Assembly (NCBI RefSeq): GCF_003071065.1
Contig: NZ_QCXX01000003.1
Span: forward strand, 248,001-312,000
Length of the DNA: 64,000 nt
Source of the DNA: Sphingobacterium athyrii
GTDB taxonomy: Bacteria; Bacteroidota; Bacteroidia; Sphingobacteriales; Sphingobacteriaceae
Direction: 5' to 3'
Below are positions 45,453-54,073 of this stretch, piece after piece (the stretch's first letter is position 1; each line of letters starts with the position of its first letter). The translations under genes and the position numbers were made by a program. The notes under the pieces were generated by a model. That model saw only the letters and a program-made list of their open reading frames with translations, searched no databases and was not told the origin of the DNA.

Positions 45453-45930
45453 AACCATCGAAGTAGCTCAAAGCAAGTCTAGGGATACCCATAGTTATGA
45501 GGCTTCACTTATTACCTCTTTTATAAGTTATCATTTACTCGAACATGGTATCAGCTATTCATTTGAGACAGTAATGAATCATCCATCCAAACTGGAGGAA
45601 ATTGATGAAGCAAGTGAAAGAAAATTTAAGTCGTATCTTTATTTTGTTTGTTTGGATGATCCATTGATTATTATCTCCCGGGTTGAAATTAGAAAGGAAA
45701 AAGGCGGTCATGGTGTGCCAAAGGACAAAATCGTCGACAGATACTATCGTACACTTACTAATTTATTATCTGCAATTAAAGCTTGCGAAAAAGCTTACTT
45801 ATTTGATAACTCTGGTGAAACAATGGTTTTGATAGCGGAAGTATTGCACGGCGGAATCACCATTTTATTGCCGGAAAACAAGTTTCCAAATTGGTTTATC
45901 AAATACGTTGTCAATAAAATTAATGAATAG
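45448..45930 (+). pseudogene. Zeta-toxin-like kinase lacking the P-loop (5'-truncated)
   Basis: The frame is open from 45448, at the end of the MFS gene, and an ATG occurs at 45574. The readable protein runs from SYEASLITSFISYHLLEHG through ISYSFETVMNHPSKLEEI, then KEKGGHGVPKDKIVDRYYRT and LFDNSGE, and ends FPNWFIKYVVNKINE. This is the C-terminal two thirds of a zeta/UDP-GlcNAc-kinase-like ATPase. In the family, the P-loop (GxxGxGKT) lies before SYEAS; here that place is taken by the MFS gene. ATP binding is therefore lost. A scrap of the same tail lies at 11511-11561. Confidence 0.6.
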
Positions 45931-46000
45931 GTTTTCCGCTATTTGGCTTACTAAGGACAATGTTATCTTTTGAACTCTACGTGGTGGCAGAAATTATCTG

Positions 46001-46105
46001 TTAGTACCACATAAACGCAAAAGCCATAAAACAGCCCTTATAAATCTCTTGCATTTTATCCATAATCAAACGGCCAACTCCTTTGCCTTGATAGGAGGGT
46101 TTCCA
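46001..46105 (-). pseudogene. GNAT acetyltransferase C-terminal scrap
   Basis: A 34-codon piece reads KPSYQGKGVGRLIMDKMQEI, the acetyl-CoA-binding motif A of GNAT enzymes (Q-x-x-G-x-G), and ends at TAA. The N-terminal part and start codon are absent. It sits between the zeta-like fragment and the convergent cupin gene. Confidence 0.5.
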
Positions 46106-46123
46106 ATTTATAAGTTTTGATCT

Positions 46124-46663
46124 TTACCATCCATTAGGAATTATATCTTTTGGGATTTCTCCCTTTTCACTGATGTAGCCAAAAAAGTCCTCAATCTTTT
46201 TGGGGGCAGGCTGAAATATGGTTATCAAAGTACCAGGATTATTTTCAATGGGATTGGTAACGGTATGTAAAGTACCTCTTGGAATAAAAGCAGTATCACC
46301 CAACTTTAATGAAAAGTCCTCCCCATCTATATGTACTATAAATTCGCCTGACACAATGTAAATTATTTCATCTTCGTATGTGTGGATATGTGGTGGTGGA
46401 CCACCTTTACGCTCAAATACTTTTGGCGTGGAAGTTTGGATGAACAATGCCTCGTTAGTATCTGCCGAAGATAGCTTACAACGCAGAAAGGCATTTTCAG
46501 GCTTCGTCTGTATACCGTGATAACGACTCTCATCATCCCGAACTACAAAACCTTTTTTATTTGATTTGCCGATATTTTTTTTGCTTCGAGGCTTCAAAAC
46601 CTGAGCTGAGGAAAGTAAAGGAATTCCCAGCAATATTGTCGAGATAAATTTTTGTCTTTTCAT
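46124..46663 (-). CDS. Exported cupin-domain protein
   Basis: 179 aa. The signal-like N-terminus is MKRQKFISTILLGIPLLSSA. The single cupin barrel carries the metal motif PPPHIHTYEDEIIYIVSGEF (two His and a Glu) and a second motif around TAFIPRGTLHTV. Such proteins bind a metal and may be dioxygenases, isomerases or simple binders; quercetinase-like activity is one option. It is the intact copy of a gene that also survives as a 5' fragment at 62251-62472 and a 3' fragment at 34814-34884. Confidence 0.85.
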   Translation of the reverse strand: MKRQKFISTILLGIPLLSSAQVLKPRSKKNIGKSNKKGFVVRDDESRYHGIQTKPENAFLRCKLSSADTNEALFIQTSTPKVFERKGGPPPHIHTYEDEIIYIVSGEFIVHIDGEDFSLKLGDTAFIPRGTLHTVTNPIENNPGTLITIFQPAPKKIEDFFGYISEKGEIPKDIIPNGW

Positions 46664-46798
46664 AATGTGATAGATTTATATGGTTCATTTGTGGATTATT
46701 TTTTATTAAATAAAGTAAAGTAAAATAAATGAGCTATCAAAAAAATATACAGATGTGATACATATACATCTGTTTGAAAATGAGCATTGCGGAGTAGG
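46462..46798. repeat. Dispersed repeat B, copy 1 (cupin 5' half plus upstream DNA)
   Basis: About 337 bp are nearly identical to 62271-62602. The shared part covers the 5' half of the cupin gene and about 135 bp of its upstream region, including the likely promoter. One difference is a 5-bp indel in the TAAAG/TAAAA run near 46715. Confidence 0.85.
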
Positions 46799-46946
46799 GA
46801 AGGATTTACGCGAATACCATTTATTGGATATCCCTTCATTCAGCATGAATTTCGACGATTATGAATAACTTAGGTATTTGATTGTCACCTAATATTCCAT
46901 TCATTTTTTATAATTTGGCGTCCTACTACAGAATTGTAAACTAGAT

Positions 46947-47294
46947 ATGGATTTTGAGATTTTATATGATAGAGCTATGAGTTTTTGGTCAGGCGAGATA
47001 TCTATCGAAACTGGTCAATTCATCGAGAATGGCATGCTTTTCAAGAATTTATCATTTGTATGGGGTAATGTCGAACAGAAGACCAATGATCTAGATGAAT
47101 GGATGTCACTCATGACTTGGGTATTGTTTGCCGAATTCCATAGCCAGGCAATTTTAAACAACAAGAATGGCACAGGGTATGTTGATAAATATGATATTAA
47201 TAAGGATAATGTTAAGAAAAGATTGTTGGAAAATTTGAAAGCTCCGGATTACCTAGATATGTATGAAGAGTTCATTCGCGACAACAAAGTCTGA
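46947..47294 (+). CDS. Hypothetical small acidic protein
   Basis: 115 aa, soluble, aromatic-rich and acidic, with WMSLMTWVLFAEFHSQAIL as a central helix and KAPDYLDMYEEFIRDNKV at the end. I do not recognise the family. Size, acidity and neighbourhood fit an immunity-type protein. It has a proper ATG and no broken homologue in the window. The 283 bp before it carry the promoter side of the cupin repeat and nothing else recognised. Confidence 0.55.
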   Translation: MDFEILYDRAMSFWSGEISIETGQFIENGMLFKNLSFVWGNVEQKTNDLDEWMSLMTWVLFAEFHSQAILNNKNGTGYVDKYDINKDNVKKRLLENLKAPDYLDMYEEFIRDNKV

Positions 47295-47451
47295 TATAAC
47301 TTGGCCTGACAGGCACACTGAAATGCAAATCAAATCTTTTTTAACGAATTTTAAACCAGACCCGACGTATTGTAAACTGTTTGCTTTGCAATGCCCAATA
47401 TTTTTATATTTGAACAATTGGAATAAAGTTCGCCAACATATCTTAAAATGG

Positions 47452-47478
47452 TATATGCGAAAGTTTGTTTCGCATATA
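47452..47478. terminator. Strong hairpin between convergent genes
   Basis: A perfect 11-bp stem (TATATGCGAAA / TTTCGCATATA) has a 5-nt loop. It is flanked by an outer 6-bp inverted repeat (GCCAAC 47432-47437, GTTGGC 47485-47490). It sits between a rightward and a leftward gene and likely terminates both. The rest of 47295-47591 shows no gene. Confidence 0.55.
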
Positions 47479-47591
47479 AATTAGGTTGGCAAAAGTCTAA
47501 TTTCTTCATTCTGTCTTGTTCGCTGTATAAAATGCCAATTAAAAAATCTTTTTAATTAAATTAAACCCTGTTTCAGGCTATAATTGTTATT

Positions 47592-48386
47592 TTATATCTC
47601 AACGGTATATTCCCAATAATGTTCTGTCTTGTCATTACAGAGAAAACCCTCAAACAAATCACTAGCGATAAGCTGATCCATTCTCTTGTGATCCGTTGCG
47701 ATGAGAAAGAAGAAGCTATCCCACTCAATGGTAAACAGAATTTCTTTATCAGCCGAGTATAGGTAATAATCTTTGCCGCCGATCTCATCACAGAATTCAT
47801 ATTCAGTTAATTGATCAAGATCCACAGTTGTGGTATTTTCATAAAACTCGTCCGTTAATATGATCAGATTCTTTTCCAAGAGTTTGAAAGCTTTATGGAT
47901 AGCCATCTTTGAAAGCATACCAAACGCACCTTCAGTCGGGTGGTAGATACTTTCGCTGTCTGTATAATTATTAAGCTTTTCCATGAGGTCCGGTCTCGTA
48001 AAATTTCGGTTTAGCCCACCTATAGAAGTCCTTAGGGCTGTATTGAGTTCCGCATAACCTGCAAGACCAGAACCTTTCACGATATTTTCCCAAAGTATTA
48101 CTTTAGCCTCCCTAAAAATATCTTCATCGGAGGGATATCGTTCATTGTCGTAATTATAGATCTCCCTATTCGCTTCGGGAAGTTTTTTTAAAAAATCAAT
48201 TTTCTTCAACGCCTCTTCATGCGATAGTAGCTTAGCCTTTTTTAGATTACTTTTATCAGTTTCCTTTCTGTCAAGTTGAAAGAAGGGGAGCAATGCAATG
48301 AAAACGCTGTCATAATGATCTTCGAAATGCTCTTTTATTGCACCTTCATAAGGGTATAACTTTTCCTCGTCAAATATGTTGCACAT
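47592..48386 (-). CDS. Immunity-type protein, possibly DUF2711 family
   Basis: 264 aa, soluble and acidic. The start (ICNIFDEEKLYPYEG-like opening, here MCNIFDEEKLYPYEG), the DSVFIALLPFFQL segment and the end (LFEGFLCNDKTEHYWEY) recall DUF2711 proteins, which are found in toxin-immunity neighbourhoods. I hold this family call loosely. The gene looks intact with ATG 48386 and TAA. It is convergent with the gene at 46947 and followed by a strong hairpin. Confidence 0.6.
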   Translation of the reverse strand: MCNIFDEEKLYPYEGAIKEHFEDHYDSVFIALLPFFQLDRKETDKSNLKKAKLLSHEEALKKIDFLKKLPEANREIYNYDNERYPSDEDIFREAKVILWENIVKGSGLAGYAELNTALRTSIGGLNRNFTRPDLMEKLNNYTDSESIYHPTEGAFGMLSKMAIHKAFKLLEKNLIILTDEFYENTTTVDLDQLTEYEFCDEIGGKDYYLYSADKEILFTIEWDSFFFLIATDHKRMDQLIASDLFEGFLCNDKTEHYWEYTVEI

Positions 48387-48497
48387 AAAATATTGGTTAA
48401 ATATGAATAGCTTTTATTTCAAATCCAATATATGTAATTTTATGGAGAGCTGAAAATTCGTTAAGACCGTTTACGCCAACTGCTGAAGACAGACAGT

Positions 48498-49406
48498 TTA
48501 ATCAACTCCCTTTGTACGCATTGGGAGGCAATAAATTGCTGTTGAAGCTGTGATAAATAGGTCAGTCCGATCTTTTCCACCAAAACAGACATTCGATGTC
48601 CATGGTTCTTTTACCTCAATATGTCCTATCAGTACGCCTATTGGACTATAGATAGAAACACCTTTCCCCGTAAGGTAAATATTTCCCTGATTGTCCAATG
48701 TCATCCCATCAGAGCCTTGGTCGATGACTGCCCTCTGTCCGCTGAGCTTACCGCTAGATTCAATGGTATACCTGTAAGTTTTATTTCGCACCCTATCTGC
48801 TACATATAGGTATTTTCCATCGGGCGATCCTACAATTCCGTTAGGCTTGGTTACATCATCAGCCACCACAATTGGCTTTTTACCTTTTCCCGAAGGGAGG
48901 TAATAGACTTTCTGCCCTTCTATCTCTGGTTTTTTTCTGGTCCAGTAGTCACGCTGGTAGTAGGGGTCTGTAAAGTAAATTCCACCTTTCTTATCTACCC
49001 AAAGATCATTTGGACCATTCAGTTTCTTGCCATCTATATCCGACAGCAGGACCGTAACCTTGCCATCTTTGCTTATTGACCAAATTTCGTTTTTTTCATC
49101 TGCGCAGGCAAGGAGCTGACCGCGATGGTTAAAGTACAGTCCATTGGCACGGCCGGCTGAATCTTTAAAAAGAGAAAGATGACCTTCCGTGTTGTATTTC
49201 CAGATTTTGTTATTGGGCTGGTCGGTAAAATAGATATTCCCGACCTTGTCCACTGCCGGCCCTTCTGTAAAGGCAAACTGCCGAGATATTAATTTCAGGC
49301 TGTCCTGATTAAACAATTGCGCCCTTACATCTAAGCACCTTAATGAGAAGAGTATTATTAGCAAGAATGCCGGATAGTACCCGCTGGAATTAATTAAATG
49401 TAGCAT
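48498..49406 (-). CDS. SMP-30/gluconolactonase-family protein, exported
   Basis: 302 aa with an N-terminal signal peptide (core AFLLIILFSLRCL, likely cleavage near VRAQ). The six-bladed propeller repeats are visible: FTEGPAVDKVGNIYFTDQ, LNGPNDLWVDKKGGIYFTDP, KPNGIVGSPDGKYLYVAD and GMTLDNQGNIYLTGKG. Metal ligands of the family (Glu in FTEG, Asn in GPND, Asp in SPDG) are present. It likely hydrolyses a sugar lactone in the periplasm. It stands alone among immunity-type genes. Confidence 0.88.
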   Translation of the reverse strand: MLHLINSSGYYPAFLLIILFSLRCLDVRAQLFNQDSLKLISRQFAFTEGPAVDKVGNIYFTDQPNNKIWKYNTEGHLSLFKDSAGRANGLYFNHRGQLLACADEKNEIWSISKDGKVTVLLSDIDGKKLNGPNDLWVDKKGGIYFTDPYYQRDYWTRKKPEIEGQKVYYLPSGKGKKPIVVADDVTKPNGIVGSPDGKYLYVADRVRNKTYRYTIESSGKLSGQRAVIDQGSDGMTLDNQGNIYLTGKGVSIYSPIGVLIGHIEVKEPWTSNVCFGGKDRTDLFITASTAIYCLPMRTKGVD

Positions 49407-49530
49407 AGTAAAAGTAATTAACTAAATTATCGTTATCCAAAAAAAATCAAGAAATGGTATTCAAGTATGAATACTGTTTAATTTTAGAGGAGATTATATT
49501 TGACGGACGGTAAATTAAAAAACTGTCCAT

Positions 49531-50061
49531 TTAGTAATCCGATTGTTCAAAATCGGATATGACCTTTTTTATGACAGGTTGTAAGAATTCAATCCAATTA
49601 TTGATATCTGTTTCGTCAAAATATACAAACCAGATATCACTAGAATTTGTGTAGATGTTATCAACTTTCTCAAATTTTTTCTTGTACCACTGCTGTATAT
49701 TTTCATCCATACCAAAAATATAATGAGTTTTAGGTGGCAAACGCAGTTTGTCTTTAACTTTATTTTCGAGTTCGGTTACTTTAGCTAGATTGTCCACTGT
49801 CAAAAAGAACGGGATTCTTTCCCTGAAAACTGAAGGAGAACCGATGTCATTGGTCCTGCTAATCTGTACTTCAAAGACGAATTTAGAACCAGCATAAGCG
49901 TCAAAACCACCTTGGGCACATTGGAACCAAATAACTAAATAGTGATCTTTTAATTGTTTGTAAAAGCCTAACATTCCGCTTTTAGTCTTTTTAAACCCTA
50001 AGCTTTTTAATTCGGGAAAGATAATTTTATTGATTATTCGATATACTTCCGTTGATTTCAT
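49531..50061 (-). CDS. DUF4304-like protein, immunity-type
   Basis: 176 aa, soluble. The N-terminal pattern (INKIIFPELKSLGFKKTKSG) followed by a strand-rich middle (LVIWFQCAQGGFDAYAG, KFVFEVQISR) matches the general DUF4304 layout, a family often found beside polymorphic toxins. It ends with a helical segment (INNWIEFLQPVIKKVISDF). The gene appears intact. The next frame upstream on the same strand is only a fragment. Confidence 0.6.
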   Translation of the reverse strand: MKSTEVYRIINKIIFPELKSLGFKKTKSGMLGFYKQLKDHYLVIWFQCAQGGFDAYAGSKFVFEVQISRTNDIGSPSVFRERIPFFLTVDNLAKVTELENKVKDKLRLPPKTHYIFGMDENIQQWYKKKFEKVDNIYTNSSDIWFVYFDETDINNWIEFLQPVIKKVISDFEQSDY

Positions 50062-50109
50062 TTTAGCTCAATATAGTTTTCTGAATATTTAGCCTCTAAT
50101 TTAAATAAA

Positions 50110-50280
50110 TTAGTCCTGCTTTTCACTAATAATAGACCAGAGTTCGCCTTCTGTATAATTTTCTATAATAACACTTTTGATCTTAAGATAATCAAAGATA
50201 GTAGGATTGTCCAGCCAATGTGATTCCCGGAGTCCATCAATAATTGTTTTTAGATAGGTAACACTGGGTTTGCTCGAGGG
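50110..50280 (-). pseudogene. C-terminal fragment of an unrecognised gene
   Basis: A 56-codon frame with normal coding character (TIIDGLRESHWLDNPTIFDY, ending SIISEKQD) has no start codon. It is cut off at about 50280, where sequence from the LRR repeat on the other strand begins. It was probably the 3' end of an immunity-type gene before rearrangement. Confidence 0.4.
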
Positions 50281-50299
50281 CTGTAAATCTTGTCCATTT

Positions 50300-50422
50300 G
50301 AACTTAAAACATTTGAAATTGGTTATTTTCGGTTTGACAATACTGAAATGGCCAAGAAACTTTCGTTTTTAAAGCAATTAAAAGAGTTTATTATCGATAA
50401 TATCAAATATGAAAATAACTAA
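50300..50422 (+). pseudogene. 3' end of a second LRR immunity-type gene
   Basis: A 40-codon tail (ELKTFEIGYFRFDNTEMAKK, ending IIDNIKYENN) differs by a few residues from the end of the LRR protein at 10412-11176. Its 5' part is missing and is replaced at about 50285-50300 by unrelated sequence. Confidence 0.75.
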
Positions 50423-50467
50423 CTAAAAGCGCTTGAATGAAATTATTGGACTTTTATAAAATATTTA
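50301..50467. repeat. Dispersed repeat A, copy 2
   Basis: Matches 11055-11220 over about 167 bp with scattered substitutions, so the copies are related but not recent. Its left limit is a sharp junction with the leftward fragment at 50110-50280. Confidence 0.75.
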
Positions 50468-50535
50468 AACGAAAGACAACCGCACGAATTTTCTTTGAAA
50501 CAGAAGGGGAGACGATCATACAAAAAAATACATAG
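50437..50535 (+). pseudogene. 5' fragment of the gene following the LRR gene
   Basis: An ATG opens MKLLDFYKIFKRKTTARIFF and continues with ETEGETI, then stops after 32 codons. The corresponding gene beside the first LRR copy stops after 11 codons (11190). Both are broken relatives of an unknown gene. The remaining DNA to 50684 has only short frames. Confidence 0.4.
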
Positions 50536-50684
50536 ATATGATCCAACGCGGCGAACTAAAATGGAGAAAAGATGATATTCGATAATTTTTGCTGATACTT
50601 TAATTCCTAGTTGAGTAAACAGGAAGCAGATATAGATAGACGTGATTGAATTAGGGCAAGTGTGTAATAGTCGATATAAAGGAA

Positions 50685-50867
50685 CTATTTTGGTAAATTC
50701 ATAAGTAGTTCCTTTGCAGGTACTTCTTGAATTTTACCGTCAACTTTTACCAACAAACTCTCACCCTTTGCAGCACTTTCTTCTGCCAATTTTCGTAAAG
50801 CCTTTTGCACTCCTAAACGAATTCTTTCAGCAAGCTTGATATTTTCAATATTTATATTATCGTTCAT
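50685..50867 (-). CDS. Small hypothetical protein (60 aa)
   Basis: A complete ATG-to-TAA frame encodes a 60-aa helical, charged peptide with the repeated-looking LAERIRLGVQKALRKLAEES and a C-terminal VDGKIQEVPAKELL. It resembles short conserved Bacteroidota proteins that I cannot name. No partner toxin gene is adjacent, so a toxin-antitoxin role cannot be supported. The tidy amino-acid composition favours a real gene. Confidence 0.55.
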   Translation of the reverse strand: MNDNINIENIKLAERIRLGVQKALRKLAEESAAKGESLLVKVDGKIQEVPAKELLMNLPK

Positions 50868-50941
50868 TATGGTATTTCGATTTTAGTGTTGACCAAATTT
50901 CGCTATTTGAAACGAATTCTCCAATTTATCACCCTGAGCAA

Positions 50942-51355
50942 TTATTTCGGGTCATAATTGTCACCTAGTCTGATCTTCTTATAATCATTCATATGGCTTT
51001 GGCATAGCGATCCGTATGCAGCAGGATTGCCCTTTTAGGAAAAATCAGTCCAGAGTGTGCAGCCATGGAAACAAACGTGGTCGATCTCCAAAGATTCATT
51101 TTCCAATACATGGATATTTGAATTGTTTGCAACATCTTTAATTTTATGTAATGTCTTCGGATAAGCTCCCTTATAGTATTCATGATTACCCAGCACATAA
51201 ATGATAGGTATATCCAACGAAAGTGATTTGAGCCAGCTGATCCCTTTTACCCCTAGATCAGTATCTCCCGCCAGTACAAGCACATCTGCTACGCTCAGAT
51301 TGAAATCATTGTATCCAAATTCTCTATGCAGGTCACTAATAATATGGATTTTCAT
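50942..51355 (-). pseudogene. Metallophosphoesterase, N-terminal part with in-frame stop
   Basis: The first 106 codons give a calcineurin-like phosphoesterase start: MKIHIISDLHREFG (DLH motif), VLAGDTDLG (GD-T) and VLGNHEYYKG (GNHE). After CTLWTDFS there is a TAA, yet the same frame continues KGNPAAYGSLCQSHMNDYKK before a second stop at 50942. The family is about 240 aa and needs a later GH-x-P and GHTH. Those are absent, so the enzyme is dead. Its start overlaps the stop of the TonB-like gene by 4 bp. Confidence 0.65.
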
Positions 51356-52086
51356 CTTGTTCTTTTTGTCTCAGATTCTAATTTTAAATCACCATCACTG
51401 AATGATAGGGGATATGTATAGCCGCATTTTACAGCACGTCCATTTTGATATCCCGGTTTCCACGGACTTGATTTTCCAATCAATGTTATTAACGCTTCAC
51501 CAGTTTGATAACCAATATCTTTGGCTATCTGGAAATTACTAAGCTTACCATCTTCTCCAACCGTAAAATTGATGATCAGTTTGCCGTTTACTTTTGCCTT
51601 CTTGGCAGCCGTTGGCACTTTATAATTACTGATAACCCAATTTTTGAACCCAACTGGGCCACCGGGGGGCTCAGGAAATACTTCGTTCATTTCTGGAAGA
51701 GGATCCGTGATTGTGTCCTGCTGTACTATTTTCGATTTTGCCCGTTTCATTTTAAGGAAATCCTTTGTGCAGATAAAGATGACATCATTTGGGTTACAAC
51801 CGATCTGCCCCTTATTTTTTATATAATCGAGCGAAACAATTTGATGTTTGATTTTGGCAAGTTTTTGATTGAGTTTGTCTTTTTCACCTACTGAATATCC
51901 CGTCGCATCAATGACAAAATTAGTCTTGGGGTCAGCGTGCAAGAACTCAACCAATGATTGATGATTGATTAACACTGAATTTCTACGTATGGAATCCAAA
52001 ATAAGGGATTGACCAAAAACCTGCGACAACAGGCCTATTGATAAAATATATATAAATGATAACTTACGAACCCAGGAAATTCCCAT
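51352..52086 (-). CDS. TonB-C-domain protein (energy-transducer-like)
   Basis: 244 aa with a signal peptide or N-anchor (SFIYILSIGLLSQVFG). The C-terminal 90 residues form a TonB box-binding domain: FKNWVISNYKVPTAAKKAKV, GKLIINFTVGEDGKLSNFQI and SSPWKPGYQNGRAVKCGY. The proline-rich spacer is short (PLPEMNEVFPEPPGGP). Family members transfer inner-membrane proton energy or act as periplasmic shuttles. No exbB or exbD gene is near, so it may be an accessory TonB-like protein. Confidence 0.8.
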   Translation of the reverse strand: MGISWVRKLSFIYILSIGLLSQVFGQSLILDSIRRNSVLINHQSLVEFLHADPKTNFVIDATGYSVGEKDKLNQKLAKIKHQIVSLDYIKNKGQIGCNPNDVIFICTKDFLKMKRAKSKIVQQDTITDPLPEMNEVFPEPPGGPVGFKNWVISNYKVPTAAKKAKVNGKLIINFTVGEDGKLSNFQIAKDIGYQTGEALITLIGKSSPWKPGYQNGRAVKCGYTYPLSFSDGDLKLESETKRTR

Positions 52087-52144
52087 TGTGTTAATATATA
52101 ACTCAGTAGCTAATTTACATATCTATTTTGTATCTTGATACAAA

Positions 52145-52540
52145 ATGATTAATCTAATTATAAAGGAGATATTGAATGATTATGTCGCTTTCATTAATGA
52201 CCTCAAACACCGTTTTTCTCCAAATATGGAAGAATTTGAGAAAAAGAGGAGCCAGAATCGTTCGGGAAATATTGGTGAGTTCAAATACCAGTTTCACGGC
52301 GCGGGACGCCGTTTAGAGAAAGACGGTATTGTATGTGAATTTGATTTTATGCCTACCAATGAATATCCCATTAAGTTTTCGACATGGGAAATCAGAAAAT
52401 TTATTTTGACCACTAAGGCCTATAGCATAGATAAATTAGAGAAACCAGAACTACATGAAGCACTGCATCCACTTGTTGATGACGGGACTCTTGTCAGATT
52501 GGTATTGGGTGGAGTGGTTCGGGAAGTATATCAGATCTGA
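52145..52540 (+). CDS. DUF6896-like immunity-type protein
   Basis: 131 aa, soluble. The diagnostic central piece is YQFHGAGRRLEKDGIVCEFD, resembling the FHGxGC region of DUF6896 proteins, and it ends in LVRLVLGGVVREVYQI. Members are small immunity-type proteins in polymorphic toxin arrays. The gene has an ATG, is complete, and diverges from the TonB-like gene across 58 bp. Confidence 0.55.
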   Translation: MINLIIKEILNDYVAFINDLKHRFSPNMEEFEKKRSQNRSGNIGEFKYQFHGAGRRLEKDGIVCEFDFMPTNEYPIKFSTWEIRKFILTTKAYSIDKLEKPELHEALHPLVDDGTLVRLVLGGVVREVYQI

Positions 52541-52549
52541 TGCAAATTC

Positions 52550-52711
52550 TTACTTTCGGATATACTCCTTAGGTATGGGGTGCTTTTTCAGGAACTCAAC
52601 AGCATCTTCGTTTTTTTTCTGAAAAAATAAAGATTTATTATAAATACTTTGACGATCTTGAGCCGTCATATCCTCATTATTTTTGTCTTTTTTATTCGTA
52701 TTTGCGCTCAT
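52550..52711 (-). CDS. Small basic hydrophilic ORF (53 aa)
   Basis: ATG 52711 to TAA gives a 53-aa Lys/Asn/Glu-rich peptide ending FLKKHPIPKEYIRK. A purine-rich stretch (GGAGAT on the coding strand) lies 8 bp upstream as a possible ribosome-binding site. It is convergent with the DUF6896-like gene, with only 9 bp between the stop codons. I do not recognise it; coding is plausible but unproven. Confidence 0.4.
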   Translation of the reverse strand: MSANTNKKDKNNEDMTAQDRQSIYNKSLFFQKKNEDAVEFLKKHPIPKEYIRK

Positions 52712-52768
52712 GTTTTAAATCTCCTGATACAAAGTTCGTTATTATTTTTTGAATATAAAAAAAGCATC

Positions 52769-53136
52769 TTAGTTTTTACCTTTCTCGAAAGATCCCCAAT
52801 TGTCTCTATAATAGGCTTTTACTTCAAACATTTCTTGGATATCCTCCCAAAACTCCGCTATTCCCATCTGATACAATCTCGTTCTTGATGCCGTGCTACC
52901 TTTGGCCATCACTATGACATGAGGATGTTTGTCCATAAAGTCTAAAACGGCTCTAGCGACAGTAAAAAGCACCTTTTTCGTATCTAAGTTATTTGTCGTT
53001 GTTAGATCGCTTATTTCTTTTGTGCTAGGATCAAAATCTCCAAATCCAAGATTATACACGTTTTTGGTCCTATACTGAAAAATTCATAGTAGTGAATGTC
53101 AGGTGTTTTTTCAAAGCTATAATACTCCTCATGCAT
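52769..53136 (-). pseudogene. DUF6934-like gene with frameshift and early stop
   Basis: ATG 53136 opens MHEEYYSFEKTPDIHYYEFF and SIGPK, then the frame shifts at a short A-run (near 53065). The second frame resumes VYNLGFGDFDPSTKEISDL and shows MAKGSTASRTRLYQMG, the GSTPARTRLYQ signature of DUF6934 proteins. Near the end KGKN is followed by TAA where DAFFIF continues the family pattern, so a Tyr codon has likely become a stop. The protein role is unknown. Two lesions indicate decay. Confidence 0.6.
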
Positions 53137-53310
53137 AATAAATTGGTTATTTATCTAAATAGGTTTGGATTTCTGTAGAATTTAAGATTACTGAACTAAA
53201 TAGGTTCGATAATCCTGATTCTCTAAATTAATGCAAAATTACAGAATTTGATAGAAAGCTAAAAATAAATAAATTTTCAAAGTCATGTTGTCAGGTCTGC
53301 ATCGTAGGTA

Positions 53311-53628
53311 CTATCGCTGCATCCCAGCTTCCTTTATCAAATCATTCAATATTCTCGTACCGATTCCGTTGCCTTGGTAGGAGGGAGCCACCTGAATTTG
53401 TATCTGTTCCATGTTATTTGCTTGTCTGTGGACCTTTAATAGACCTATGGCACATTTATTTATTTCAATTATTGTGGCGTGTTCAAATTGATATTCAACC
53501 CTTTGTAAATGCGTCTCGTCAGATACTGGTAAAGAGCTAGCAATTAAATGCGGATTCATCGTCTGTATGCTGAGATCCAACAAAAACCTGAGATCAGTTT
53601 TTAATGCAGGTCTATATTTTATTTCCAA
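53311..53628 (-). pseudogene. GNAT N-acetyltransferase, C-terminally truncated
   Basis: 105 aa with an intact N-terminal part (MEIKYRPALKTDLRFLLDLS) and acetyl-CoA motif A (QVAPSYQGNGIGTRILNDL). The usual last 35-40 residues, with the final beta strands that complete the substrate site, are missing; the frame ends after KEAGMQR. The sequence downstream does not continue the fold in any frame. A shorter scrap of a similar enzyme lies at 46001-46105. It is probably inactive. Confidence 0.6.
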
Positions 53629-53947
53629 TGTTATCTATTCTAAAAACTAAAAAAGCAGAAAAACTATCGCAACGATTTGTCCTCTTCCATCGAATGAACA
53701 TCCATGAAATATTCTCCGAATAGCAAAATCAAATATAATACATCAATTATATAATAAGTCCACATGAATATAACCAAAATGGTAATAAGCAATCCTACAA
53801 TTGGAACTCACATGATTTTTCGGTCGAAGGTACCGTACATATCTACAAAAGTTTAATCAAAAATTAGTAGCGGTCAGATAGCCCGACGAACGTAATGATT
53901 CTAAAATGTGGTTTGCCTCAGCTTGATCCTTATCAATTTTAAGCTAA

Positions 53948-54073
53948 CTCCCGTCGGATAAGAAGGGAACCAGTGCGTATTATAATGCTTTAGAAAACCT
54001 TTTAAGATTTGATCCAGAAGACTATTTGAAACCCTTTATACTATTCTATTCTTTTGATAATCTTACTATTTAA
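53948..54073 (+). pseudogene. C-terminal tail of an unrecognised gene
   Basis: A 41-codon frame reads GTSAYYNALENLLRFDPEDY and ends SFDNLTI. It has coding-like composition but no start codon. The rest of 53629-54069 has only short frames and no recognisable protein. It overlaps the end of the leftward gene at 54070 by 4 bp. Confidence 0.35.

Noticed and set aside
50685-50867. Antitoxin of a toxin-antitoxin pair
   Set aside because: No toxin gene is adjacent and no DNA-binding motif is visible.
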